Of a stretch of 64,000 nucleotides of DNA, positions 53,970-63,100 are shown piece after piece. The notes below the pieces were generated by a model. That model was not told the origin of the DNA. It saw only the letters and a program-made list of their open reading frames with translations, and did not search any database. The position numbers and the translations under genes were made by a program. The DNA is from Sedimenticola_A sp040506895. GTDB taxonomy: Bacteria; Pseudomonadota; Gammaproteobacteria; Chromatiales; Chromatiaceae. The first letter of the stretch is position 1. Every line of letters starts with the position of its first letter. The stretch lies in assembly GCA_040506895.1 (NCBI GenBank), contig JBEVVY010000001.1, forward strand, positions 3,766,539 to 3,830,538, given 5' to 3'.

Positions 53970-55211
53970 ATGCCGCTGATCAAGCCCTTTCCCGGATTGC
54001 GTCCACCAGCTGAGTACGCTTCGGACGTAGCCGCTCCCCCCTATGATGTAATGAACGAAGGTGAAGCCAGGGCGATGGTCGATGGCAAGCCCTGGAGTTT
54101 TCTGCATATCTCCCGTCCCGAGGTGGACCTGCCGGAAGGTACCGACCCATATACTTCTGAGGTCTATGCAAAGGCTGCCGAGAACCTGGCGAAGATGGTC
54201 GACAAGGGTATCCTGATCCAGGACAGCGACCCCTGTTACTACGTCTACCGCCTCACCATGGGTGAACATGTCCAGACCGGCCTGGTGGCTGCCGCCTCGG
54301 TTGAGGCTTACGACCGGGACCGCATCAAGAAGCACGAATTCACACGACCGAAAAAAGAGGACGACCGGGTACGCCAGATCGATGCACTGGATGCACAGAC
54401 CGGCCCGGTATTCCTTGTCTATCCCAGTCACCAGGAGTTGGATGAGATCCTGATGCAGGCCGCCGAGAGCGAGGCCGAGCTCGATGTCACGGCTGCAGAT
54501 GGTGTCAGGCACCAGATCTGGCTGATTTCGGATGACGAGCGAACCGGAAGAATCAGTGAGCTTTTCGAACAGATGCCGGCACTCTATGTCGCGGACGGGC
54601 ACCACCGTTCAGCAGCCGCTTCCCGAGTCACGGCCCAGCGGATGGCTGAAAACAGCGGCCATAACGGAGAAGAGCCTTACAACTATTTTCTGACCGTGGT
54701 TTTCCCCCACAACCAGATGCAGATACTGCCCTACAACCGGGTGGTGAGAGATCTCAATGGCCTTGATCTCGATACCTTCCTGGAGAGGGTGAAGATCAGG
54801 TTCGCCGTGAGTCCCAGTGATCAGCCTGTAATGCCGGAGGCACGTACCGAGTTCGGCATGTACCTGGCGGGACAGTGGTACAAGCTGCACACCGATCCTG
54901 AACGCGTACCCTGGGACGATCCTGTCTCCAGTCTCGATGTCAGTATCCTGGCGGGAGAGCTGATCGAACCCATACTGGGGATTTCGGATCCGCGACGGGA
55001 CGAACGCATAGATTTCGTGGGAGGTATCCGTGGGCTGGAGGCCCTGGAGCGCAGGGTGGACAGTGGCGAGATGGCGGTGGCCTTCTCCATGTACCCAACC
55101 TCCATGGAAGCGCTGATGTCGGTGGCTGACGCGGGCGAGGTGATGCCCCCCAAATCGACCTGGTTCGAGCCCAAACTGGCCGATGGACTGGTCAGTCATC
55201 TGATCAAGTAG
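53970..55211 (+). CDS. DUF1015 family protein
   Basis: A 413-residue soluble protein of the DUF1015 family. The N-terminus (IKPFPGLRPPAEYASDVAAPPYDV) and the central YVADGHHRSAAASR segment are the family hallmarks. Function is not established; some relatives are annotated as SerB-like or linked to one-carbon metabolism. It stands alone, with no operon partner in the same direction within 600 bases. The start is preceded by AGGAGG. Confidence 0.88.
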   Translation: MPLIKPFPGLRPPAEYASDVAAPPYDVMNEGEARAMVDGKPWSFLHISRPEVDLPEGTDPYTSEVYAKAAENLAKMVDKGILIQDSDPCYYVYRLTMGEHVQTGLVAAASVEAYDRDRIKKHEFTRPKKEDDRVRQIDALDAQTGPVFLVYPSHQELDEILMQAAESEAELDVTAADGVRHQIWLISDDERTGRISELFEQMPALYVADGHHRSAAASRVTAQRMAENSGHNGEEPYNYFLTVVFPHNQMQILPYNRVVRDLNGLDLDTFLERVKIRFAVSPSDQPVMPEARTEFGMYLAGQWYKLHTDPERVPWDDPVSSLDVSILAGELIEPILGISDPRRDERIDFVGGIRGLEALERRVDSGEMAVAFSMYPTSMEALMSVADAGEVMPPKSTWFEPKLADGLVSHLIK

Positions 55212-55259
55212 TCTCAGATCGGCTGCCGGATTATCCTGTCGAAACAGGGCCAATCAGTG

Positions 55260-55294
55260 ACTTAAAAAAATAACTTAAGAAATTACTTAAGAAA
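55260..55294. repeat. Three short ACTTAA(G/A)AAA direct repeats
   Basis: ACTTAAAAAAA (55260), ACTTAAGAAA (55273) and ACTTAAGAAA (55285) are spaced 12-13 bases apart in an AT-rich stretch between the DUF1015 gene and a convergent small gene. The last two contain the palindrome CTTAAG. Spacing near one helical turn suggests a protein-binding array, but chance in AT-rich DNA is possible. Confidence 0.3.
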
Positions 55295-55361
55295 AAGATC
55301 GTATTGCCGATTAAGTATTGAGCGTAAGCCCTTGAATCAGTGGTGATTGCAGCGGTTCTGA

Positions 55362-55700
55362 TCAGATGATGGAGTCGCTGTCGATCAATACAGGGTCATC
55401 GTTCTGGAATTTTGATCTGAGCTGCTTGCGGGTGTGCAGCTTGTTTTGGACAGCTTCCGGCAGATCGGTCAGCAGAATGAGATTTTTGTCGATGAGCAGG
55501 TCGATCAGGTCTTCGACCACGCGCACCATCTCGGTATCGGTTCTGCTCAGGTAGGCCTTGGTCTCGTCCTCGGACTGGTCCTTGAGAAGAAAAGCGAGGA
55601 CTTCATCGTCACTGGGAGGAAGTTCCTCTTCAGCGCCGGACCGGGTCGAATCGAAAAGGGCGATGATGTTGCCAGCTGGATCACGTTGAATAAAGGGCAT
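55362..55700 (-). CDS. Small conserved-looking hypothetical protein (112 aa)
   Basis: A 112-residue acidic protein, MPFIQRDPAGNIIALFDS at the start. It has a helical core (DTEMVRVVEDLIDLLIDKN) and a hydrophobic LPEAVQNKLHTRKQLRSKF segment. No signal peptide, membrane helix or metal motif. The family is not known to me; similar short proteins occur in gammaproteobacteria. It diverges from the secretion operon and shares its upstream region. Confidence 0.65.
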   Translation of the reverse strand: MPFIQRDPAGNIIALFDSTRSGAEEELPPSDDEVLAFLLKDQSEDETKAYLSRTDTEMVRVVEDLIDLLIDKNLILLTDLPEAVQNKLHTRKQLRSKFQNDDPVLIDSDSII

Positions 55701-55835
55701 TGCGTTACACTGTCACGGTTTGTCTTGAGCGCATTTTATCGGTTGATTGACCTGGCATCAGGTCATTACCAGTGAAACATTAGTATAGTCATGCTGAAAA
55801 TGCGACCGCTAACACATTTGGGGTGCTGATACTTA

Positions 55836-58016
55836 ATGTCTGTGGAACAGGAAGAGCACATCGAACAGGGCTGGGATCATCCCCGGGATGGCTCCACCTT
55901 CGATGACCCATTGCTTGAGTGCCTGGTCATGCTTTCGCGTATCGAAGGCAGGCCCATGTCTGCAGATGCACTCAAGGCCGGTCTGCCGCTGGTGGATTAC
56001 CGGCTTACGCCCGAACTCTTTCCAAGAGCGGCCGAGAGGGCAGGACTGACCTCCAGGCTTGTACGCAGGCCACTGTCCAGGATATCCGAACTGGTGCTGC
56101 CGGCCGTGTTGCTTCTGAACAACCAGCAGGCCTGCATCGTGCTTTCCATCGATCACGAAGCCGGAAATGCCCGCGTGATGCAACCTGAAAGTGGCGCGGG
56201 CGAGGCGGAGATCTCCTTGCAGGACCTGGAGGCCTCTTACACCGGCTATGCCATCTTTGTGCGACCTGAACACCGTTTTGACGACCGGGCGCCCGAAGTA
56301 CTCAAGGTACGCTCCCGACACTGGTTCTGGGGTACGCTGTTCGGCTCCTGGCGCATCTACCGTGATGTGCTGGTTGCCTCACTTCTGATCAACCTGTTCG
56401 TACTGGCCAGCCCGCTGTTCATTATGAACGTTTATGACCGCGTCGTACCGAACAATGCCATCGAAACCCTCTGGGTGCTGGCGATCGGTGTTACCGTGGT
56501 CTACAGCTTCGATATCCTGATGAAGATGCTGCGCGGTTACTTTATCGACGTGGCCGGCAAGAAAACCGATGTGCTGCTGTCTGCCAGGATCTTCGAACAG
56601 GTCCTCGGCATGAGAATGGAAGTCCGCCCGCCATCGGTCGGCGCCTTTGCCAACAATCTGCGTGAGTTCGAGAGCATCCGGGAGTTCATCACCTCGGCAA
56701 CCATCACCACCCTGGTCGATCTTCCGTTTGTTGTTCTCTTTCTCATGGTGATCTGGTTTATCGGTGGACCGGTTGTCTTTGTGGCTATTGCGGTCATCGT
56801 ACTCATCCTGCTCTTCGGCTTTATCATCCAGGGACCGCTGCGCCGCTCAGTGGAGGCTTCGTTCCGTGCGTCGGCCCAGAAGGGGGCAACACTGATCGAA
56901 TCTCTTACCGCAGTAGAGACCATCAAACACCTTGGGGCAGAGAGCCCACTGCAACGTAAATGGGAGCAGCTGACAGCCCATATCGCCCAGTGGGGTGTCC
57001 GTTCAAGGCTGCTCTCCTCATCAGCAGTGAATGTGGCCGGTTTTCTTCAGCAGATGTCACAGGTCGGGGTGGTTCTGTTTGGCGTCTACCTGGTGGTCGA
57101 GGGCGAGCTCAGCATGGGCGGTCTGATCGCCGCGGTCATCCTCACCGGACGGGCTGTTGCCCCCATGGCACAGGTCGCCAACCTCTCGGTACGTTACTTC
57201 CAGGCCAAGACCGCCCTCGAAAGCCTCAACGGCATCATGTCCCAGCCAGTGGACCGCCCGGAAGGACAATCATTTCTGAGCCGCCCCTATCTCAATGGTG
57301 CCATCGAGTTCGATAACGTCAGCTTCCAGTACCCCGGGGCCGATATCGAAGCCCTGTCCGGTGTCAGTTTCCGTATCGAGGCCGGTGAGCGGGTCGGTGT
57401 TATCGGGCGTGTGGGTTCCGGCAAGACCACCATCGAGAAACTGATCCAGGGTCTTTATCTACCAAGCCAGGGCGCGGTTCGTATCGACGGAACCGATGTG
57501 AGGCAGATCGACCCGGCCGATATACGGCGCAACTTCGGGTATGTGCCCCAGGATGTGACCCTTTTCTACGGCACCGTAAGAGAGAATATCGTGCTGGGGA
57601 CGCCCCAGGCGGATGACCAGGATATCCTCAACGTGGCGGAGATCTCCGGTGTCAGCCAGTTCGTGAAACGCCACCCGCAGGGATTCGATCTCCCGGTTGG
57701 TGAGCGGGGTGATAATCTCTCGGGAGGGCAGCGTCAGAGTGTCGCCATAGCCAGGGCATTGCTGCACGATCCAGCCTATCTGCTGATGGATGAACCCACC
57801 AACTCCATGGACCACAGTGCTGAAGAGGCCCTGAAGAGGAATCTCAAAAAGCTGATCGATGGTAAAACCTTTCTGCTGGTTACCCACCGGGCATCGGTGC
57901 TCGACCTGGTGGACCGCCTGATCGTTCTTGACCAGGGGCGGTTGGTGGCCGATGGACCCAAGCAGCAGGTACTGCAGTTGCTCAAAGAGGGCAAACTGCG
58001 GGGCGCTGAAGACTGA
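55836..58016 (+). CDS. lapB: Type I secretion ABC transporter, LapB-like
   Basis: A 726-residue exporter. The N-terminal C39-like domain lacks the catalytic cysteine/histidine pattern of a peptidase, so it probably only docks substrate. A membrane domain follows (about residues 165-440). The ATPase domain has Walker A GRVGSGKTT, signature NLSGGQRQSVA and Walker B LLMDEPTNSMD. This matches LapB-type exporters of giant adhesins with a retention module. It is followed by the membrane-fusion partner and, after one regulator gene, by the adhesin itself. Confidence 0.93.
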   Translation: MSVEQEEHIEQGWDHPRDGSTFDDPLLECLVMLSRIEGRPMSADALKAGLPLVDYRLTPELFPRAAERAGLTSRLVRRPLSRISELVLPAVLLLNNQQACIVLSIDHEAGNARVMQPESGAGEAEISLQDLEASYTGYAIFVRPEHRFDDRAPEVLKVRSRHWFWGTLFGSWRIYRDVLVASLLINLFVLASPLFIMNVYDRVVPNNAIETLWVLAIGVTVVYSFDILMKMLRGYFIDVAGKKTDVLLSARIFEQVLGMRMEVRPPSVGAFANNLREFESIREFITSATITTLVDLPFVVLFLMVIWFIGGPVVFVAIAVIVLILLFGFIIQGPLRRSVEASFRASAQKGATLIESLTAVETIKHLGAESPLQRKWEQLTAHIAQWGVRSRLLSSSAVNVAGFLQQMSQVGVVLFGVYLVVEGELSMGGLIAAVILTGRAVAPMAQVANLSVRYFQAKTALESLNGIMSQPVDRPEGQSFLSRPYLNGAIEFDNVSFQYPGADIEALSGVSFRIEAGERVGVIGRVGSGKTTIEKLIQGLYLPSQGAVRIDGTDVRQIDPADIRRNFGYVPQDVTLFYGTVRENIVLGTPQADDQDILNVAEISGVSQFVKRHPQGFDLPVGERGDNLSGGQRQSVAIARALLHDPAYLLMDEPTNSMDHSAEEALKRNLKKLIDGKTFLLVTHRASVLDLVDRLIVLDQGRLVADGPKQQVLQLLKEGKLRGAED

Positions 58017-58038
58017 TCTGCATTTACGGCCTTGATCA

Positions 58039-59424
58039 ATGACTGAACAACAAGACAATCAGACAGGCAAAACGCTTCCCCGGCAGACCATGAAGGATCG
58101 GCGTGGAGCCATATCCGGTCAGGATATGGAGTTCATGTCCGATGCCAGTGCCGCGGTCCTGATCAGGACACCCAGGGGTGGCCGGACGATACTATGGGTA
58201 GCGGCAATCTTTATCATAGCCGCCATCATCTGGGCCAACTGGGCCGAACTGGACGAGGTGACCACCGGTACTGGCAGTGTCATACCCTCCAGGCAGGTGC
58301 AGGTAGTACAGAACCTGGAAGGGGGCATCGTTGCCTCTCTGCTGGTCAGTGAAGGAGAGACAGTGGAGAAAGGACAGGTGCTCCTGCAGATCGATGACAC
58401 CCGTTTTGCCTCATCCTTGCGAGAGACCCGATTACAGTACCTGGCACTGAGGGCCCGCGCCGCCCGACTGCAGGCTGAAGCGGAAGGCAGCGAGTTTACA
58501 GCGCCGGAGGAAATCGCCAAGGAGTCACCGAAAACCGTCGCTGAAGAGCGCAGCCTGTATGAAGCGCGCCGCTCTGAACTGGCCAATAACAAAAGTATCC
58601 TCTCCGAGCAGGTTGCCCAGCGCGATCAGGAGTTGAGGGAGCTCAACGCCAAAAGGTCACAACTCAAGCGCAGCCTGGACCTGGTTAGAAAGGAGCTCTC
58701 CATGACCAAGCCGCTGGTCAAGGCGGGAGCCATTTCCGAGGTTGAGGTATTGCGTCTTGAACGTGAGGTTAACGAACTGGAGGGCGACCTGCAGTCCACC
58801 ACGCTTTCGATACCACGCGTCAGATCGCAGCTCGAAGAGTCACAGAAAAAAGCAGCCGAGGTGGAACTGCGGTTCAGAAGCGAGGCCAGGGAGCAGCTCA
58901 GTGAAGTCAATGCGGAAGTTTCACGATTACAGGAATCCAGTGTCGCTCTTGAGGATCGGGTGAAGAGAACGGCAGTTCGCTCGCCCGTACACGGTACAGT
59001 CAAACAGCTCATGGTGAATACGGTGGGTGGTGTGGTCCAGCCGGGAATGGAACTGGTTCAGATCGTGCCCCTTGAAGATACTTTGCTGATAGAGGCAAGG
59101 ATCAGCCCGAAAGATATCGGTTTCCTGCGCCCGGGACAGAAGACCATCGTCAAGTTTACCGCCTACGATTTCGCCATTTTTGGTGGATTGGATGGCAAGC
59201 TTGAGCAGATCAGCCCCGACACCATCACGGACGAGCATGACGAAACCTATTACCAGGTGAGGGTGCGTACAGATAAAAACTACCTCGGTCCCGAGAGCAA
59301 ACCGCTGCAGATCATCTCCGGCATGCAGACAGAAGTGGATATCGTTACCGGCAAGAAAACCGTTCTCCAGTACCTGCTCAAACCGGTATTGAGAGCCAAA
59401 GATAAAGCCCTTAGGGAGAGGTGA
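58039..59424 (+). CDS. lapC: Type I secretion membrane-fusion protein, LapC-like
   Basis: A 461-residue HlyD-family adaptor. One membrane helix (TILWVAAIFIIAAIIWANWAEL, about residues 50-70) is followed by a beta-barrel/lipoyl region (QNLEGGIVASLLVSEGETVEKG), a long coiled coil (residues about 135-310) and the C-terminal half (VRSPVHGTVKQLMVNTVGGVVQPG). It links the ABC exporter to an outer-membrane TolC-like channel that is not in this window. Its TGA overlaps the next start (TGATG). Confidence 0.94.
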   Translation: MTEQQDNQTGKTLPRQTMKDRRGAISGQDMEFMSDASAAVLIRTPRGGRTILWVAAIFIIAAIIWANWAELDEVTTGTGSVIPSRQVQVVQNLEGGIVASLLVSEGETVEKGQVLLQIDDTRFASSLRETRLQYLALRARAARLQAEAEGSEFTAPEEIAKESPKTVAEERSLYEARRSELANNKSILSEQVAQRDQELRELNAKRSQLKRSLDLVRKELSMTKPLVKAGAISEVEVLRLEREVNELEGDLQSTTLSIPRVRSQLEESQKKAAEVELRFRSEAREQLSEVNAEVSRLQESSVALEDRVKRTAVRSPVHGTVKQLMVNTVGGVVQPGMELVQIVPLEDTLLIEARISPKDIGFLRPGQKTIVKFTAYDFAIFGGLDGKLEQISPDTITDEHDETYYQVRVRTDKNYLGPESKPLQIISGMQTEVDIVTGKKTVLQYLLKPVLRAKDKALRER

Positions 59425-60047
59425 TGCTGTTTTGCTGTAAAGACCGCGCACTTCGGGATCACTGGCTCAAAGGATTGAAAGATACTGCCGGTGAAATTGA
59501 GACGGTCTTCTCAATTGGTGAACTGCAAAAACTATTGGAAAAAGGAGCATCCGATATTGTTCTGCTCGACCTGGACACAAAGGATCTGAAATCGGAAGAT
59601 GTGCGCGGACTGATATCCGCCAATCCCGCTGTCAGTTTCTTTGTTTTTTCAGCAATACCGAAGCCTGAAGAGGGCGTGGTAATGATATCTGCCGGTGCAC
59701 GGGGTTACGCTAATCGGCTGATGCATCCGGAAGTAATTTCCCAGGCCGTGCAGGTCGTTCGTACCGGAGAGCTTTGGTTGGGTAGTGAACTGATTCTTCA
59801 CCTGATCAAGGGCTCTGCAGGAACAGAGACAACCGAAAAACCGGGCGAAGAGAAACTACAGTCTCTCACCGGTCGCGAGCGGGAAATTGCCGAGCTGGTG
59901 GCCAGGGGAGAGAGCAACAAGCGTATCGCCTACGATCTCGGTATCACCGAGCGAACCGTCAAGGCACACCTCAGTACCATCTTCAAAAAGACCGAAACCC
60001 GGGATCGCCTGCAACTGGCCCTGCTCGTCAACGGCCGCAGGGATTAA
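59424..60047 (+). CDS. LuxR-family response regulator
   Basis: A 207-residue regulator. The N-terminal receiver-like domain is degenerate at the start (MLFCCKDRALRDHWLKGL) but retains acidic residues in IVLLDLDTKDL. The C-terminal HTH-LuxR motif is complete (LTGREREIAELVARGESNKRIAYDL, then ITERTVKAHLSTIFKKT). It is translationally coupled to the LapC-like gene and lies directly before the adhesin gene, so control of adhesin or exporter expression is the likely role. Whether the receiver is phosphorylated is unclear. Confidence 0.9.
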   Translation: MLFCCKDRALRDHWLKGLKDTAGEIETVFSIGELQKLLEKGASDIVLLDLDTKDLKSEDVRGLISANPAVSFFVFSAIPKPEEGVVMISAGARGYANRLMHPEVISQAVQVVRTGELWLGSELILHLIKGSAGTETTEKPGEEKLQSLTGREREIAELVARGESNKRIAYDLGITERTVKAHLSTIFKKTETRDRLQLALLVNGRRD

Positions 60048-60177
60048 GTTTCCCGAGCAGCTGTCGCTCTAGTACCAAAGTCCAATTTTTTTCTTCCCTT
60101 TACTGGGCCATTCTATATGTTGACCCGGTGTGGGAAAAATATTCTTTTTAACGGATTTCGATACTCGAGAGAACACA

Positions 60178-63100
60178 ATGGCTGATAAAGAGAACACCAG
60201 CACAGTCAACTTTGAAGGCGGCGCAATCGGATATGTACGCCTGGTAAAAGGACATGTGACCGCAACCGCCCAGGACGGCTCAGTCCGTGTGCTGACAGTT
60301 GGCGACATGGTCTATCCGGATGAAGTTATACAAACCGGACCGGATGGTGGTGTAGTTATCGAATTCAGAGATGGTGCGGCGCTTGCCCTCGCCGGTGATT
60401 CCGAGGCCCTGCTGGATCGAGAAGTCTACGATATAACCACAGCCCAAGAGATCGAAGAACAGACTGCTGCCATAGAAGATATACAGCAGGCCATTCTTGC
60501 CGGTGCGGATCCCACACAGATACTCGAAGCGCCTGCCGCAGGCCCTGAAGGTGGAGAACTGCTCGGTGATGGCGCAGAAGAACCCGTGGCTATTGCACGA
60601 ACCGGTCAGCGGGTCACTCCCCAGAGTGGTTTTGAGACAAGAGCCCCCCAGTTTGCAGCAGAGGGGGAGCGCCAGGAAGAGGGCGTGCCCCTTGCTGAAA
60701 CTGTTGCGACAACATCATCTTCCACTGATAGCGCACCGGTAGCCCAGGATTATACTGACAGTGCACTGGAAGATGGGGGTGTCATCTCGGGTACTGTTCC
60801 CACCGCCACGGACCTGGATGGTGATTTAAACCCGAATGGATACCTATTGGATTCAAATGTAGGCGAAGGATCACTTTCCTTCGGCACCGATGGAACCTAT
60901 ACCTTTGATGTGGGATCAGGCTTTCAGGATTTAGCCGGAGGCGAAAGCCGTAGTGTTACCTTCACCTATACAGCCAGCGATCTTGCAGGAAACACCAGTT
61001 CACCTGCTACTGTTACCATTACTGTGACCGGAACGGAAGACGCCCCGGTTATCACCGGTACCGCTTCCGGTGCTGTTGTTGAAGACACCACCCTGACGAC
61101 CGGCGGTACGCTCAGCGTCACCGATGCGGACGCAGTCGACACACCGACCTTCACTGCACAGACCGGCACCCCCAGCACCTATGGCACGTTCAGCGTGACC
61201 ACCGGTGGTGTCTGGAGCTATGCGCTGGATAATGCCGCGGCCCAATCATTGGCTGGCGGAGAATCTGTCACCGAGACCTTCACCGTTGCGGCCACCACGG
61301 TTGATGGTGAGAGCGCCTCACAGGTCGTTACAGTAACCATTACCGGCACCGAGGATGCACCGGTTATCACCGGTACCGCTTCTGGTGCGGTAGTCGAGGA
61401 CACCACCCTGACGACCGGTGGCACCCTCAGCGTCACCGATGCGGATGCCGCTGACACCCCGACCTTTACCGCACAGACCGGCACCCCCAGCACCTACGGC
61501 ACGTTCAGCGTGACCACCGGTGGTGTCTGGAGCTATGCCCTGGATAATGCGGCGGCCCAATCACTGGCAGGCGGGCAGTCCGTCACCGAGACCTTCACCG
61601 TTGTAGCCACTACCGCAGACGGCGAGAGCGCCAACCAGACCGTTACCGTAACCATCACCGGTACGGAAGACGCCCCGGTCATCACCGGTACTGCCAGCGG
61701 TGCCGTGGTGGAAGACACCACCCTGACAACCGGCGGTACCCTCAGTGTTACTGATGCGGATGCGGCAGACAGCCCGACCTTCACTGCACAGACCGGTACT
61801 CCCAGCACCTACGGCAGCTTCGATGTCACTACTGGCGGCGTCTGGACCTACACCCTCGATAATGCCGCGGCACAGAGCCTGGCCGGTGGTCAGTCCGTCA
61901 CCGAGACCTTTACTGTGGTAGCGACCACGGCCGATGGCGAGAGCGCCAACCAGACCGTCACTGTGACCATCACCGGTACGGAAGATGCGCCTGTGATTAC
62001 GGGTACTGCTTCCGGAGCAGTAGTGGAAGACACTACTCTGACAACCGGTGGCACCCTCACGGTTACCGATACGGATGCGGCCGACAGCCCGACCTTCACC
62101 GCGCAGACTGGAACTCCCAGCACCTACGGTACGTTCAGTGTGACCACCGGTGGGGTCTGGAGCTACAACCTCGACAACGCAGCGGCCCAATCGCTGGCCG
62201 GCGGTCAGAGTGTCACCGAGACCTTCACTGTTGTGGCCACTACCGCAGACGGTGAGAGCGCCAACCAGACGGTTACCGTAACCATTACCGGTACGGAAGA
62301 CGCCCCGGTTATTACCGGTACCGCCAGCGGTGCCGTTGTTGAAGACACCACCCTGACAACCGGCGGTACCTTGTCGGTGACTGATGCTGATGCCGCTGAC
62401 ACTCCGACCTTCACCGCTCAGACCGGTACCCCCAGCACCTACGGCACGTTCAGCGTGACAACTGGTGGTGTGTGGAGTTACACCCTGGATAATGCAGCGG
62501 CCCAGAGCCTGGCAGGCGGACAGTCTGTGACCGAGACCTTTACTGTGGTTGCGACCACGGCCGATGGTGAGAGCGCCAACCAGACTGTTACCGTAACCAT
62601 CACCGGTACAGAAGACGCACCAGTTATTACGGGTACCGCATCTGGTGCTGTCGTTGAAGACACCACCCTGACAACCGGCGGTACCCTCAGTGTTACTGAT
62701 GCGGATGCGGCAGACAGCCCGACCTTCACCGCCCAGACTGGTACCCCCAGCACCTACGGCAGCTTCGATGTCACTACCGGCGGTGTGTGGACCTACACAC
62801 TGGATAACGTTGCGGCCCGGAGCCTGGCTGGTGGTCAGTCCGTTACCGAGACCTTTACCGTGGCGGCTACTACTGCAGACGGCGAGAGCACCAATCAGAC
62901 CGTCACTGTGACCATCACCGGTACGGAAGATGCGCCTGTTATCACCGGTACCGCCAGCGGTGCCGTTGTTGAAGACACCACCCTGACAACCGGCGGTACC
63001 CTCAGTGTTACTGATGCGGATGCCGCTGACACCCCGACTTTTACTACCCAGACCGGTACGCCCAGCACCTATGGCACGTTCAGTGTGACCACCGGTGGTG

